A stretch of 36,794 nucleotides of DNA, from positions 1 through 36,794 of the forward strand of contig NZ_JASMRU010000013.1 of the NCBI RefSeq assembly GCF_030462585.1, read 5' to 3'. The position numbers and the translations under genes are program-made. Within the stretch, counting starts at the first letter, position 1. Every line of letters begins with the position of its first letter. Positions 28,463 to 36,794 of this stretch are shown in pieces. Origin of the DNA: Pseudomonas sp. CAN1 (lineage in GTDB: Bacteria; Pseudomonadota; Gammaproteobacteria; Pseudomonadales; Pseudomonadaceae). Under the pieces are notes generated by a model that did not search any database, was not told the origin of the DNA, and was given only the letters and a program-made list of their open reading frames with translations.

Positions 28463-28550
28463 GATCGAGGGGGACGCCTAGTTCTTGCTCGCGAACAGTC
28501 GTATCCGGTTGCTCTGGCGTTGGGCGGTTCGCGAGCAAGCTCGCTCCTAC
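28459..28550. repeat. REPIN with an interrupted left arm
   Basis: The right arm (28528-28550) is a standard GAGCGAGC-type REP. The left arm reads GTAGGATCGAG (28459-28469), then 14 extra bases GGGGACGCCTAGTT (28470-28483), then CTTGCTCGCGAA. The extra bases split the stem exactly at its centre. It lies between the convergent SGNH hydrolase and MFS genes. Confidence 0.8.
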
Positions 28551-28564
28551 AGGTCGTTCAAGCC

Positions 28565-29878
28565 TCAGCGGATATCGTTCAGGTCATCCCCGCGGGTTTC
28601 GCGCAGGCACAGCACGGCCAGCAGGCTGAGCGCCGCCGCGACCGAGACATAGCCGCCGACCCAGCTCAAGCCACCCATGCCCACCAGCTTCTGCGCGATA
28701 TACGGCGCCACCGATGCACCGAGGATGCCGCCCAGGTTGTAGGCAGCCGAAGCACCGGTGTAGCGCACGTGGGTGGGGAACAGTTCCGGCAGCAGCGCGC
28801 CCATGGGGGCGAAGGTCACGCCCATGAGGAACAGCTCCAGCGACAGGAACACCGCCACTTCCACCGACGAACCCTGGCTCAGCAGGGGCTCCATGGCGAA
28901 GCCCGAGGCGATGGCGGCAACGCAGCCGACGATCAGCACCGGCTTGCGCCCGAAGCGGTCGCTGAGCCAGGCGGAAACCGGCGTGGCAGCTGCCATGAAC
29001 AGCACGGCGATGCAGAGCAGGCCGAGGAAGTCCTCGCGGCTGTAGCCCAGGGTGCTGACCCCGTAGCTCAGCGAGAACACCGTGGAGATATAGAAGAGCG
29101 CGTAGCACACCACCATCGCCAGGGCGCCCAGCAGGGTCGGGCGCCAGTGCCTGGCGCAGAGTTCGGCGATGGGCAGGCTGGAGCGTTCGTGGCGTTCCAT
29201 GGCCTTGGCGAATACCGGGGTTTCCACCAGCTTCAGGCGTACATAGAGCCCGACCAGGACCAGCACGGCGCTGAGGACGAACGGGATGCGCCAGCCCCAG
29301 GCGCGGAACTGCTCTTCGCTGAGCAGCATGGCCAGGCAGAGGAACAGGCCGTTGGCGGCGAGGAAGCCAATGGAGGGGCCCATCTGCGGGAACATGCCGA
29401 ACCAGGCACGGCGGCCTTTGGGCGCGTTCTCCGTGGCCAGCAGCGCGGCGCCGCCCCATTCGCCACCCAGCCCAAGGCCCTGGCCAAAGCGCAGCACGCA
29501 AAGCAGGATCGGCGCCCAGGCGCCAATGCTGTCGTAGCCCGGCAGCAGGCCGATGAGGGTGGTGGAGATGCCCATCAGCAGCAGCGAGGCCACCAGGGTC
29601 GACTTGCGCCCGATGCGATCGCCGAAGTGGCCGAACAGCGCCGAGCCCAGCGGACGGGCGAGGAAGGCGATGCCGAAGGTGATGAAGGCGCTGAGCGCCT
29701 GGGCGGTGCCGGAGGTCTGCGGGAAGAACACCGGGCCGATCACCAGCGCGGCGGCGGTGGCGTAGACGTAGAAATCGTAGAACTCGATGGCGGTGCCGAT
29801 GAAGCTGGCCACCGCGACGCGGGTGGTGGAGTTGGTCTGTGCGGCCGGTTGTGCGGCTTCGAGGGTGGCACTGGTCAT
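28565..29878 (-). CDS. MFS transporter of the metabolite:H+ symporter type
   Basis: The 437-aa product has 12 predicted membrane helices. The signature FIGTAIEFYDFYVYATAAAL at the first helix is typical of the metabolite:H+ symporter (MHS) branch. The loop GHFGDRIGRKST (about residue 85) and its second-half copy LSDRFGRKPVL are the MFS loop motifs, and LRFGQGLGLGGEWGGAALL is helix-4/5 signature. Substrates in this branch include organic acids, shikimate and betaines, and none can be assigned here. ATG 29878 (MTSATLEAAQ) has AGGGA 9 nt upstream. It probably has its own promoter (perfect TATAAT at 30147-30142 minus). Confidence 0.92.
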   Translation of the reverse strand: MTSATLEAAQPAAQTNSTTRVAVASFIGTAIEFYDFYVYATAAALVIGPVFFPQTSGTAQALSAFITFGIAFLARPLGSALFGHFGDRIGRKSTLVASLLLMGISTTLIGLLPGYDSIGAWAPILLCVLRFGQGLGLGGEWGGAALLATENAPKGRRAWFGMFPQMGPSIGFLAANGLFLCLAMLLSEEQFRAWGWRIPFVLSAVLVLVGLYVRLKLVETPVFAKAMERHERSSLPIAELCARHWRPTLLGALAMVVCYALFYISTVFSLSYGVSTLGYSREDFLGLLCIAVLFMAAATPVSAWLSDRFGRKPVLIVGCVAAIASGFAMEPLLSQGSSVEVAVFLSLELFLMGVTFAPMGALLPELFPTHVRYTGASAAYNLGGILGASVAPYIAQKLVGMGGLSWVGGYVSVAAALSLLAVLCLRETRGDDLNDIR

Positions 29879-30164
29879 ACGGGGAATATCCCTGGCAGTC
29901 AGGCGCGGCGACGACTCTGGCGGTCGTGTCCGACGTTTCTTGAGGCATCGCCATGGCGCGAGTGCGAGCGCGGCCCGGGATCGGGGCAGGGTGGGCGCGG
30001 CTCGCGGTGGGTCAGGGCGAGGCCGGCTGCTTCGCAAGGCAACGACGTGGGGTCGAGGCTCGGCGGGGCGTGCGATTGACTGGCCGGCGCGGCGTCGCGG
30101 GTAGCGACGGGCGCAGGCGGGAGGCTGGGTAAGCCGTCCGGATTATAGGGGCGGGCGGGGCGCC
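29879..30164. other. long intergenic region upstream of the MFS gene
   Basis: 286 bp of very GC-rich sequence between the CorB-like gene and the MFS transporter. Apart from a perfect -10 box I see no small gene and no clean terminator. If that promoter is used, the MFS mRNA has a 5' UTR of about 255 nt. Confidence 0.5.
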
Positions 30165-30172
30165 TCAGGCAA
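30142..30172 (-). promoter_or_regulatory. candidate promoter of the MFS transporter
   Basis: Minus-strand TATAAT (30147-30142, perfect) and TTGCCT (30172-30167) with a 19-bp spacer, which is longer than optimal. The -35 lies in the last codons of the CorB-like gene. Confidence 0.45.
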
Positions 30173-31460
30173 GCTCGTCGGTGTAGGGTGCTTCGCGGGG
30201 CGGCGCGCCGGGCAGCCAGGCGCGCACGCTTTTCACCCGGTTTTCGCCCGATTGCAGGATTTCCAGGCGGTAGCGGCCGATCTTCAGGCACACCGTGCTG
30301 TCGGGAATCTGCTCCAGCGCTTCGGTGATCAGGCCGTTGAGGGTCTTCGGCCCGTCGCTGGGCAGCTGCCAGCCCAGTGCGCGGTTGACGTCACGCAGGT
30401 TGGCCGAGCCGTCGATGACGTAGGTGCCGTCGGCCTGCGGGTGGATGTCCGGGTTGCGCAGGGTGTTCTGGTTGCTGAACTCGCCGACGATCTCTTCGAG
30501 GATGTCTTCCAGGGTGATGATGCCGATCACCTCGCCGTACTCGTCGACGACGATGCCGATGCGCCGCTTCTGCTTCTGGAAATTGATCAGCTGGGTCGAC
30601 AGCGGCGTGCTCTCGGGCACGAAGTAGGGCTCCAGGCACGCGGCCTTGAGGCTTTCCTTGGTCAGCTGGTTGTGGGTCAGCAGGCGGGCGATCTGGCGCA
30701 TGTGCACCACGCCCTCGACCTGGTTGATGTCGTTGCGGAACACCGGCAGGCGGGTGTGGGTGGTGTTGCGCAGCTGGCCGATGATGGTTTCCAGCTCGTC
30801 GTCCAGGTCGATGCCCTGGACTTCGTTGCGCGGCACCATCAGGTCGTTCACGGTGATCTTTTCCAGGTCGAGGATGCTCAGCAGCATGTCCTGGCGGTTG
30901 TTGGTGAGCTTCTCGCTGGAGTCGGTGACCACGCTGCGCAACTCGTCGTTGCTCAGCGGCTTGTTGCCGCGCTGGGTCGGGTCGAGGCCGCCCAGGCGCA
31001 GCAGCAGGTTGCTGATGCCGGTCATCAGCCAGAGCAGCGGGCTGAACAGCTTCTGCATCCAGATCAGCGGCAGGCTGGCGGGGAAGGCCACGCGCTCGGG
31101 GCGCAGGGCGGCGTAGGTCTTGGGGGTGATCTCGCCGAAGATCAGCAGGATCAGCGTCAGCGCCACCGTGGTGATCGCCACGCCGGCTTCGCCCCACAGG
31201 CGCAGGGCCAGCAGGGTGGCCAGGGACGAGGCGATGATGTTGACGAAGTTGTTGCCGATCAGGATGGTGCCCAGCAGCCGGTCGGTGCGCAGCAGCAGCC
31301 AGCTGGTGCGCCGCGCGCCGCGATTGCCCTGCTTGGACAGGTGGCGCAGGCGGTAGCGGTCGAGGCTGAGCATGCCGGTCTCGACGCTGGAGAAGAATGC
31401 CGAACAGAGGATCAGGAAGACCAGCAGGCCGATCAGGTAGCCGGGGTGGATCTCTTCCAT
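30165..31460 (-). CDS. CNNM/CorB-CorC family membrane protein (HlyC/CorC)
   Basis: The 431-aa product has an N-terminal DUF21 (CNNM) membrane domain with three to four helices (about 1-150; SAFFSSVETGMLSLDRYRLRHL near the start, IFGEITPKTYAAL later). A pair of CBS domains follows at about 205-325 (MVPRNEVQGIDLDDELE..., GIVVDEYGEVIGIITLEDIL), then the CorC_HlyC C-terminal domain (about 340-425). Such proteins act in Mg2+ and Co2+ export or homeostasis. In E. coli the homologue YfjD/CorB lies beside ypjD and ffh, the same order as here. It is cotranscribed with the CcsA-like gene upstream (42-bp gap). Confidence 0.93.
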   Translation of the reverse strand: MEEIHPGYLIGLLVFLILCSAFFSSVETGMLSLDRYRLRHLSKQGNRGARRTSWLLLRTDRLLGTILIGNNFVNIIASSLATLLALRLWGEAGVAITTVALTLILLIFGEITPKTYAALRPERVAFPASLPLIWMQKLFSPLLWLMTGISNLLLRLGGLDPTQRGNKPLSNDELRSVVTDSSEKLTNNRQDMLLSILDLEKITVNDLMVPRNEVQGIDLDDELETIIGQLRNTTHTRLPVFRNDINQVEGVVHMRQIARLLTHNQLTKESLKAACLEPYFVPESTPLSTQLINFQKQKRRIGIVVDEYGEVIGIITLEDILEEIVGEFSNQNTLRNPDIHPQADGTYVIDGSANLRDVNRALGWQLPSDGPKTLNGLITEALEQIPDSTVCLKIGRYRLEILQSGENRVKSVRAWLPGAPPREAPYTDELA

Positions 31461-31502
31461 GCGCGCAGGTCCTTCAGCGGCGCTCGGGCGCCGCCGTTAG
31501 CG

Positions 31503-32303
31503 TCAGATGTGCAGGATGAATTCCTTGACCAGCTTGCTGCCGAAGTAGGCCAGCATCAGCAGGCAGAAACCCGCGAGGGTCCAGCGGATCGCTTTGTGGC
31601 CGCGCCAGCCGAGCTGGTGGCGGCCCCACAGCAGCACGCCGAACACCACCCAGGCGAAGCAGGAGAGGATGGTCTTGTGCGCCAGGTGCTGGGCGAACAG
31701 GTTGTCGACGAACAGCCAGCCGGAGATCAGCGACAGCGAAAGCAGCGACCAGCCGCCCCAGAGGAAGCCGAACAACAGGCTTTCCATGGTCTGCAGCGGC
31801 GGGAAGTTGCGGATCAGGCCCGACGGGTGCTTGTGCTTGAGCTGATGGTCCTGGACCAGCAGGAGCAGCGCCTGGACCACGGCGATGGTGAGCAGGCCGT
31901 AGGCCAGGATCGACAGCAGGATGTGGGCGAGGATGCCCGGCTGTTCGTTGATCGGCTCGATGGTGCCGTGGGGCATCAGCGCGGCCAGCAGGGTGGTCAG
32001 CGCGCCCAGCGGATAGAGGAAGATCAGCAGGTTGTGCACCGGGATGCGCAGGCAGGCCAGCAGGGTCAGGGCGGTGACCGCGGCGGAGATCAGGCTGGCG
32101 GCATTGAAGAAGTCCAGCGTCAGGCCGGCCGGCGTCAGCAGCTCCTGGCTCAGGCTGAAGGCCTGGCAGAGCAGGGCGACCAGGCCCAGCAGGAGGAGCA
32201 GCGGTTTCTGCGGCGGGACGCGACGGGCCAGGCTTGCGCCCTGGTAGACGGTGGTGCCGATATAAAGGACGGCGGCGATCAGGCTGGGCAGCAGAGGTTG
32301 CAT
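31503..32303 (-). CDS. CcsA/YpjD-like inner-membrane protein
   Basis: The 266-aa product has about eight membrane helices and belongs to the cytochrome c assembly (CcsA/CcmC-like) superfamily, in the YpjD branch. Visible features include the WGGWSLLSLSLISGW segment (about residues 182-196, a reduced version of the tryptophan-rich loop) and histidines flanking helices (EPINEQPGILAH, HKTILSCFAW). Haem handling is possible, but E. coli YpjD has mainly been linked to cobalt/magnesium phenotypes together with CorB. ATG 32303 (MQPLLPSLIA) has AAGGA just upstream. It is divergent from ffh. Confidence 0.88.
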   Translation of the reverse strand: MQPLLPSLIAAVLYIGTTVYQGASLARRVPPQKPLLLLLGLVALLCQAFSLSQELLTPAGLTLDFFNAASLISAAVTALTLLACLRIPVHNLLIFLYPLGALTTLLAALMPHGTIEPINEQPGILAHILLSILAYGLLTIAVVQALLLLVQDHQLKHKHPSGLIRNFPPLQTMESLLFGFLWGGWSLLSLSLISGWLFVDNLFAQHLAHKTILSCFAWVVFGVLLWGRHQLGWRGHKAIRWTLAGFCLLMLAYFGSKLVKEFILHI

Positions 32304-32441
32304 AAGTCCTTGGAACAGTCCTTCGAAAGGGGACCCGAAAGGTCGGGAGTTTGGCACAGATCGCTTGCGCCTAGAAAGCCGCCGGGGCCAGTTCGCCGCC
32401 GGCCTGCGACGCGGTCCGTCACATCGGGATCATCGGCGGTG

Positions 32442-32468
32442 TTGGCGCTGGCCGCACTTCGCTATAAT
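32442..32468 (+). promoter_or_regulatory. ffh promoter
   Basis: A perfect TATAAT (32463-32468) lies 55 bp before the ffh ATG. TTGGCG at 32442-32447 gives a 15-bp spacer, shorter than optimal, so the exact -35 is uncertain. Confidence 0.6.
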
Positions 32469-32523
32469 CGGCCGCTTGCTGACAAGCCAAACCCAGGCCC
32501 GACCGGGCTGATTAGGAACGCGC

Positions 32524-33897
<1,374 letters not shown>

Positions 33898-33939
33898 GCC
33901 CAGGCGGCTCGCCGCCCGGCGGGCTGGACGCGCTGCGGC

Positions 33940-33968
33940 TTGCGGCGCGGGGCTTTAGCTCATAGAAT
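33940..33968 (+). promoter_or_regulatory. rpsP operon promoter
   Basis: TTGCGG (33940-33945) and TAGAAT (33963-33968) with an optimal 17-bp spacer lie 73 bp before rpsP. The operon therefore has its own promoter after ffh. Confidence 0.7.
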
Positions 33969-34041
33969 ATGCGGCCTTTCGGGCTATGTGCCCGAGGGCT
34001 GCATTTCTTTTTTGCAAGCAAACCATAGGAACAACGTACGC

Positions 34042-34290
34042 ATGGTAACCATTCGTCTGGCTCGTGGCGGCTCCAAGAAGCGCCCGTTCTATCACCTGAC
34101 CGTGACCAACAGCCGCAACGCTCGTGACGGCCGTTTCGTCGAGCGCGTCGGCTTCTTCAACCCGGTCGCCACTGGCGCTGAGCTCAAGTTCTCGGTCAAC
34201 CAGGAGCGTCTGAACTACTGGCTGAGCCAAGGTGCTCAACCGTCTGAGCGTGTTGCTCAGCTGATCAAGGAAGCCGCCAAGGCTGCCTGA
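34042..34290 (+). CDS. rpsP: 30S ribosomal protein S16
   Basis: S16 is a small-subunit assembly protein. The 82-aa product begins [20 protein letters not shown] and contains [13 protein letters not shown] and [15 protein letters not shown], which cover the whole family. ATG 34042 has TAGGA upstream. It opens the operon rpsP-rimM-trmD-rplS, with only 5 bp before rimM. Confidence 0.98.
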   Translation: MVTIRLARGGSKKRPFYHLTVTNSRNARDGRFVERVGFFNPVATGAELKFSVNQERLNYWLSQGAQPSERVAQLIKEAAKAA

Positions 34291-34295
34291 GATCG

Positions 34296-34832
34296 ATGAA
34301 CACGAATACTGCTCCCGCCGAGGAGATGGTTGTTCTCGGCAAGATCGTATCGGTGCACGGTATTCGTGGTGAGGTGAAGGTGTATTCCTTTACCGATCCG
34401 TTGGACAACCTGCTGGACTATCGCCGCTGGACGCTCAAGCGTGGCAACGAGGTTCGACAGGCTGAGCTGGTTCAAGGTCGCGTACAGGGCAATGTCCTGG
34501 TCGTGAAGCTGAAGGGACTGGAAGATCGCGAGATCGCCCGCACCTTCGCTGAATTCGAAATCCTGGTCCCGCGCAGCGAGCTGCCGGTGCTGGACGATGG
34601 CGAGTTCTACTGGAGCCAGTTGGAAGGTCTCAAGGTGATCGACCAGAACGGGCAACTGTTCGGGATTCTCGACCACATGCTGGAGACCGGCGCCAACGAT
34701 GTGATGGTAGTCAAGCCCTGCGCAGGCAGCCTGGACGACCGTGAACGCCTGCTCCCGTATACGGATCAGTGCGTGCAATCGGTGGACCTGGAAGCCGGCG
34801 AGATGCGGGTGGACTGGGACGCGGACTTCTAG
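34296..34832 (+). CDS. rimM: ribosome maturation factor RimM
   Basis: RimM helps assemble the 30S head and binds S19. The 178-aa product has the N-terminal RimM domain (VVLGKIVSVHGIRGEVKVYSFT at about residues 12-33) and the C-terminal PRC-barrel (EFYWSQLEGLKVID..., ending VDWDADF). Base usage is slightly less GC3-biased in this operon than in neighbours, as is common for highly expressed genes. It is followed by trmD after 3 bp. Confidence 0.97.
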   Translation: MNTNTAPAEEMVVLGKIVSVHGIRGEVKVYSFTDPLDNLLDYRRWTLKRGNEVRQAELVQGRVQGNVLVVKLKGLEDREIARTFAEFEILVPRSELPVLDDGEFYWSQLEGLKVIDQNGQLFGILDHMLETGANDVMVVKPCAGSLDDRERLLPYTDQCVQSVDLEAGEMRVDWDADF

Positions 34833-34835
34833 CCC

Positions 34836-35579
34836 ATGTGGATTGGAGTCATTAGCATCTTTCCGGAGATGTTTCGCGCCATCAGCGACTATGGCATCAC
34901 GAGTCGCGCGGTCAAGCAGGAGCTGATTCAGCTGCAGTGCTTCAACCCGCGAAGCAACACCGAGGACCGTCACCAGACGGTGGATGACCGGCCTTTCGGC
35001 GGTGGTCCCGGCATGGTGATGAAAATCAAGCCGCTCGAAGGCGCACTGGGCGATGCCCGGCAAGCCGCAGGCGGACCGGTGAAGGTGATCTACCTCTCGC
35101 CGCAAGGTCGCAAGCTGACGCAAGCGGCCGTGAAGGAACTGGCGAACGAGGAACGATTGATCCTGATCGCCGGGCGTTACGAAGGCATCGACGAGCGCTT
35201 CATTGAAGAGCATGTCGATGAGGAATGGTCAGTTGGCGATTATGTCCTGTCCGGGGGTGAGCTTCCGGCCATGGTGTTGATTGACGCGGTCACGCGGTTG
35301 TTGCCCGGTGCACTGGGCCACGTGGACTCCGCCGAGGAGGACTCCTTCACGGATGGCCTGCTCGACTGTCCGCACTACACCCGACCTGAGGTGTACGCAG
35401 ACAAACGTGTTCCTGAGGTGCTGCTCAGCGGCAACCACGAACACATCCGGCGCTGGCGTTTGCAGCAGTCCTTAGGCAGGACCTGGGAACGACGTGCCGA
35501 TCTTCTGGATTGCCGCTCGCTTTCTGGAGAAGAGAAAAAGCTGCTGGAGGAATACATCCGCCAGCGGAACGATAGTTAA
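34836..35579 (+). CDS. trmD: tRNA (guanine-37-N1)-methyltransferase
   Basis: TrmD methylates G37 next to the anticodon and prevents frameshifting. The 247-aa SPOUT enzyme shows the N-terminal [13 protein letters not shown], the substrate loop [14 protein letters not shown] (about 50-63) and the trefoil knot with [18 protein letters not shown] and [11 protein letters not shown]. The C-terminal tRNA-binding domain contains [13 protein letters not shown]. Both length and order in the operon are standard. Confidence 0.98.
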   Translation: MWIGVISIFPEMFRAISDYGITSRAVKQELIQLQCFNPRSNTEDRHQTVDDRPFGGGPGMVMKIKPLEGALGDARQAAGGPVKVIYLSPQGRKLTQAAVKELANEERLILIAGRYEGIDERFIEEHVDEEWSVGDYVLSGGELPAMVLIDAVTRLLPGALGHVDSAEEDSFTDGLLDCPHYTRPEVYADKRVPEVLLSGNHEHIRRWRLQQSLGRTWERRADLLDCRSLSGEEKKLLEEYIRQRNDS

Positions 35580-35622
35580 CGTATCGATGGCCCGCGCCGA
35601 GCGCAGGTCTTAGGAGCACGAA

Positions 35623-35973
35623 ATGACCAACAAGATCATTCAGCAGATCGAAGCTGAACAGATGAGCAAAGAGATTCCGGCGTTCGCCCCCGGCGACACC
35701 GTAATCGTCCAGGTTAAAGTGAAGGAAGGCGACCGTCAGCGTCTGCAGGCCTTCGAAGGCGTTGTCATCGGCAAGCGTAACCGCGGCCTGAACAGTGCTT
35801 TCACCGTTCGCAAGATCTCCAACGGCGTAGGCGTAGAGCGTACCTTCCAGACCTACAGCCCGCTGGTTGACAGCATCAGCGTCAAGCGTCGCGGCGACGT
35901 GCGCAAGGCCAAGCTGTACTACCTCCGCGAACTGTCCGGCAAGGCAGCTCGTATCAAGGAAAAACTGGCCTAA
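35623..35973 (+). CDS. rplS: 50S ribosomal protein L19
   Basis: L19 sits at the subunit interface. The 116-aa product contains [34 protein letters not shown] and [23 protein letters not shown] sequence, which cover the family. TTAGGAG precedes the ATG. It ends the rpsP operon before a strong terminator. Confidence 0.98.
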   Translation: MTNKIIQQIEAEQMSKEIPAFAPGDTVIVQVKVKEGDRQRLQAFEGVVIGKRNRGLNSAFTVRKISNGVGVERTFQTYSPLVDSISVKRRGDVRKAKLYYLRELSGKAARIKEKLA

Positions 35974-35990
35974 TTCGCCGGTTGTTCCCG

Positions 35991-36019
35991 AAAAAAGCAG
36001 CCCACGGGCTGCTTTTTTC
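35991..36019 (+). terminator. rplS operon terminator
   Basis: AAAAAAGCAGCC-CACG-GGCTGCTTTTTT is a 12-bp stem with a 6-nt U tract, 17 bp after the rplS stop. It may also work on the other strand. Confidence 0.93.
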
Positions 36020-36114
36020 TTGCCCGTGATTTTTCTTAACTGCCCCGGCAGCGCATTAGAAACACAACATCCGCAGCACCGGCAGCCACCCTCATTGCAT
36101 CAGGTAGCAGTGGC

Positions 36115-36528
36115 ATGAGCCCCAGAGATCAGGAAATCCTCCGCCGCACGGAGCTTTCCGAAACCCGCGTGACCAAGGCGATCTTCCCGCCCACCACCAA
36201 CCACCACAACACCCTGTTCGGCGGCACCGCGCTGGCCTGGATGGACGAGGTCTCGTTCATCGCCGCGACGCGCTTCTGTCGCCTGCCGCTGGTGACCGTG
36301 TCCACCGACCGTATCGACTTCAAGCACCCGATCCCCGCCGGCTCCATCGTCGAGCTGATCGGCCGGGTGGTGAAGGTCGGCAACACCAGCCTCAAGGTCG
36401 AGGTGGAGGTGTTCGTCGAGAGCATGTCCGCTGACGGCCGCGAAAAGGCCATCCACGGCCTGTTCAGCTTCGTCGCCATCGACGACGAGAAGCGCCCGGT
36501 GCCGGTCCTGCCCGGCTTCGAGGGCTGA
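36115..36528 (+). CDS. acyl-CoA thioesterase, hot-dog fold (YciA-like)
   Basis: This 137-aa hot-dog protein has the acyl-CoA thioesterase II/YciA pattern. It shows FPPTTNHHNTLFGGTALAWM with the active-site Asn/Asp region (NTLFGG at 32-37, Asp44 in WMDE), then VTVSTDRIDFKHPI and VGNTSLKVEVEVFVE. It releases CoA and free acid from acyl-CoAs, and chain preference is not visible. No strong Shine-Dalgarno is seen before the ATG at 36115 (AGG 12 nt upstream). A hairpin terminator follows within 10 bp. Confidence 0.92.
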   Translation: MSPRDQEILRRTELSETRVTKAIFPPTTNHHNTLFGGTALAWMDEVSFIAATRFCRLPLVTVSTDRIDFKHPIPAGSIVELIGRVVKVGNTSLKVEVEVFVESMSADGREKAIHGLFSFVAIDDEKRPVPVLPGFEG

Positions 36529-36536
36529 AACGAAAG

Positions 36537-36560
36537 AAGGCGCCCGCGGGCGCCTTTGCT
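36537..36560. terminator. hairpin downstream of the thioesterase gene
   Basis: AAGGCGCC-CGCG-GGCGCCTT (36537-36556) is a perfect 8-bp stem with a short T tract, close to the thioesterase stop. Confidence 0.75.
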
Positions 36561-36571
36561 GATCCGTGCTT

Positions 36572-36659
36572 GTAGGAGCGAGCTTGCTCGCGAACCGCAC
36601 GGCACGGCACGGCACCGAAACCGTCGGTGAAGAGCGTTCGCGAGCAAGCTCGCTCCTAC
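36572..36659. repeat. REPIN, GAGCGAGC subfamily, with a GGCAC tandem in its spacer
   Basis: Inverted arms at 36572-36594 and 36637-36659 are perfect reverse complements. The spacer starts CCGCACGGCACGGCACGGCA, three tandem copies of a CGGCA pentamer. The copy at 17153 has one such unit. Confidence 0.88.
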
Positions 36660-36678
36660 AAAAAGCTCGTCAATCGTT

Positions 36679-36794
36679 TCAGTGGCGCAGGCTGATCTTC
36701 AGCGAGGCCTGGGACAGGTCGATGTTCTGCAGGCTCAGGCTGCCCATGCTCTGGGTCTTGGGCGCGCCGGCCACGCGGATGTTGTCGAAGCGCA
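36679..36794 (-). CDS. C-terminal end of an unidentified gene (truncated by the window edge)
   Basis: An open frame on the minus strand enters from the right edge and stops with TGA at 36679-36681. The visible 37 residues read RFDNIRVAGAPKTQSMGSLS followed by LQNIDLSQASLKISLRH. The alternating polar/hydrophobic pattern looks like beta-strands of a secreted or surface protein, but this is too little to name a family. The convergent thioesterase gene and a REPIN lie on its 3' side. Confidence 0.65.
   Translation of the reverse strand, partial: RFDNIRVAGAPKTQSMGSLSLQNIDLSQASLKISLRH

Overview
The window is a high-GC, gene-dense piece of chromosome from a Pseudomonas, most likely a member or close relative of the P. 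aeruginosa group. I judge this from the proteins (OprC with its CxxxM and HxM copper ligands, the CumA-TadA pair, a 491-aa MltF with its catalytic Glu at 316, a 1298-aa PurL), from the REP/REPIN repeats built on GTAGGAGCGAGCTTGCTCGCGAA, and from a gene order that matches, from memory, P. aeruginosa PAO1 from about PA3793 down to PA3740. There is no prophage, insertion sequence, CRISPR array, rRNA or tRNA. Nearly all of it is core metabolism and information processing.

Layout. (1) 1-2163: a truncated small membrane-protein gene and leuA on the minus strand. leuA is preceded by an unannotated 25-codon leucine-rich leader peptide. (2) 2372-7642: a plus-strand copper-handling run: Met/His-rich DUF2946 protein, OprC copper receptor, PepSY membrane protein, PCu(A)C periplasmic chaperone and a GNAT acetyltransferase. 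(3) 7623-11296, minus strand: DUF2809 membrane protein, M23 peptidase, two REPINs, D-Ala-D-Ala dipeptidase and xseA. (4) 11378-16740, plus: guaB-guaA with a strong intercistronic hairpin, a hairpin-rich 250-bp gap, then the multicopper oxidase cumA overlapping tadA. (5) 16741-17340: a 600-bp gene-free stretch with a palindromic, probably dispersed element and REP sequences. (6) mltF (minus) and purL (plus) are divergent. After purL come a miniature CDGSH iron-sulfur protein and a YqfO/NIF3-like protein. (7) 23895-25000, minus: L,D-transpeptidase and a zinc-ribbon Nudix hydrolase. (8) 25140-28462, plus: CoA-type Nudix hydrolase, gamma-carbonic anhydrase-like protein, DUF1289, purT and an SGNH hydrolase. 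(9) 28565-32303, minus: MFS transporter, CorB/CorC-type protein and CcsA/YpjD-like protein. (10) 32524-36528, plus: ffh, then rpsP-rimM-trmD-rplS and an acyl-CoA thioesterase, ending in the 3' end of an unidentified minus-strand gene.

How the genes work together. guaBA, purL and purT all serve purine synthesis but lie in separate transcription units. The copper run could carry copper across the outer membrane (OprC), reduce it or handle electrons at the inner membrane (PepSY protein) and chaperone it in the periplasm (PCu(A)C). CumA is a second, separate copper enzyme. Ffh with rpsP-rimM-trmD-rplS is the conserved translation/secretion block, and the CcsA/YpjD and CorB-like genes beside ffh repeat the arrangement found in E. 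coli.

I found no clear-cut new multi-gene system. The most promising undescribed material is non-coding: the leuA leader peptide, the hairpin array between guaA and cumA, the palindromic element at 16742-17150, and possible SD-masking leaders in front of purL and the YqfO-like gene.
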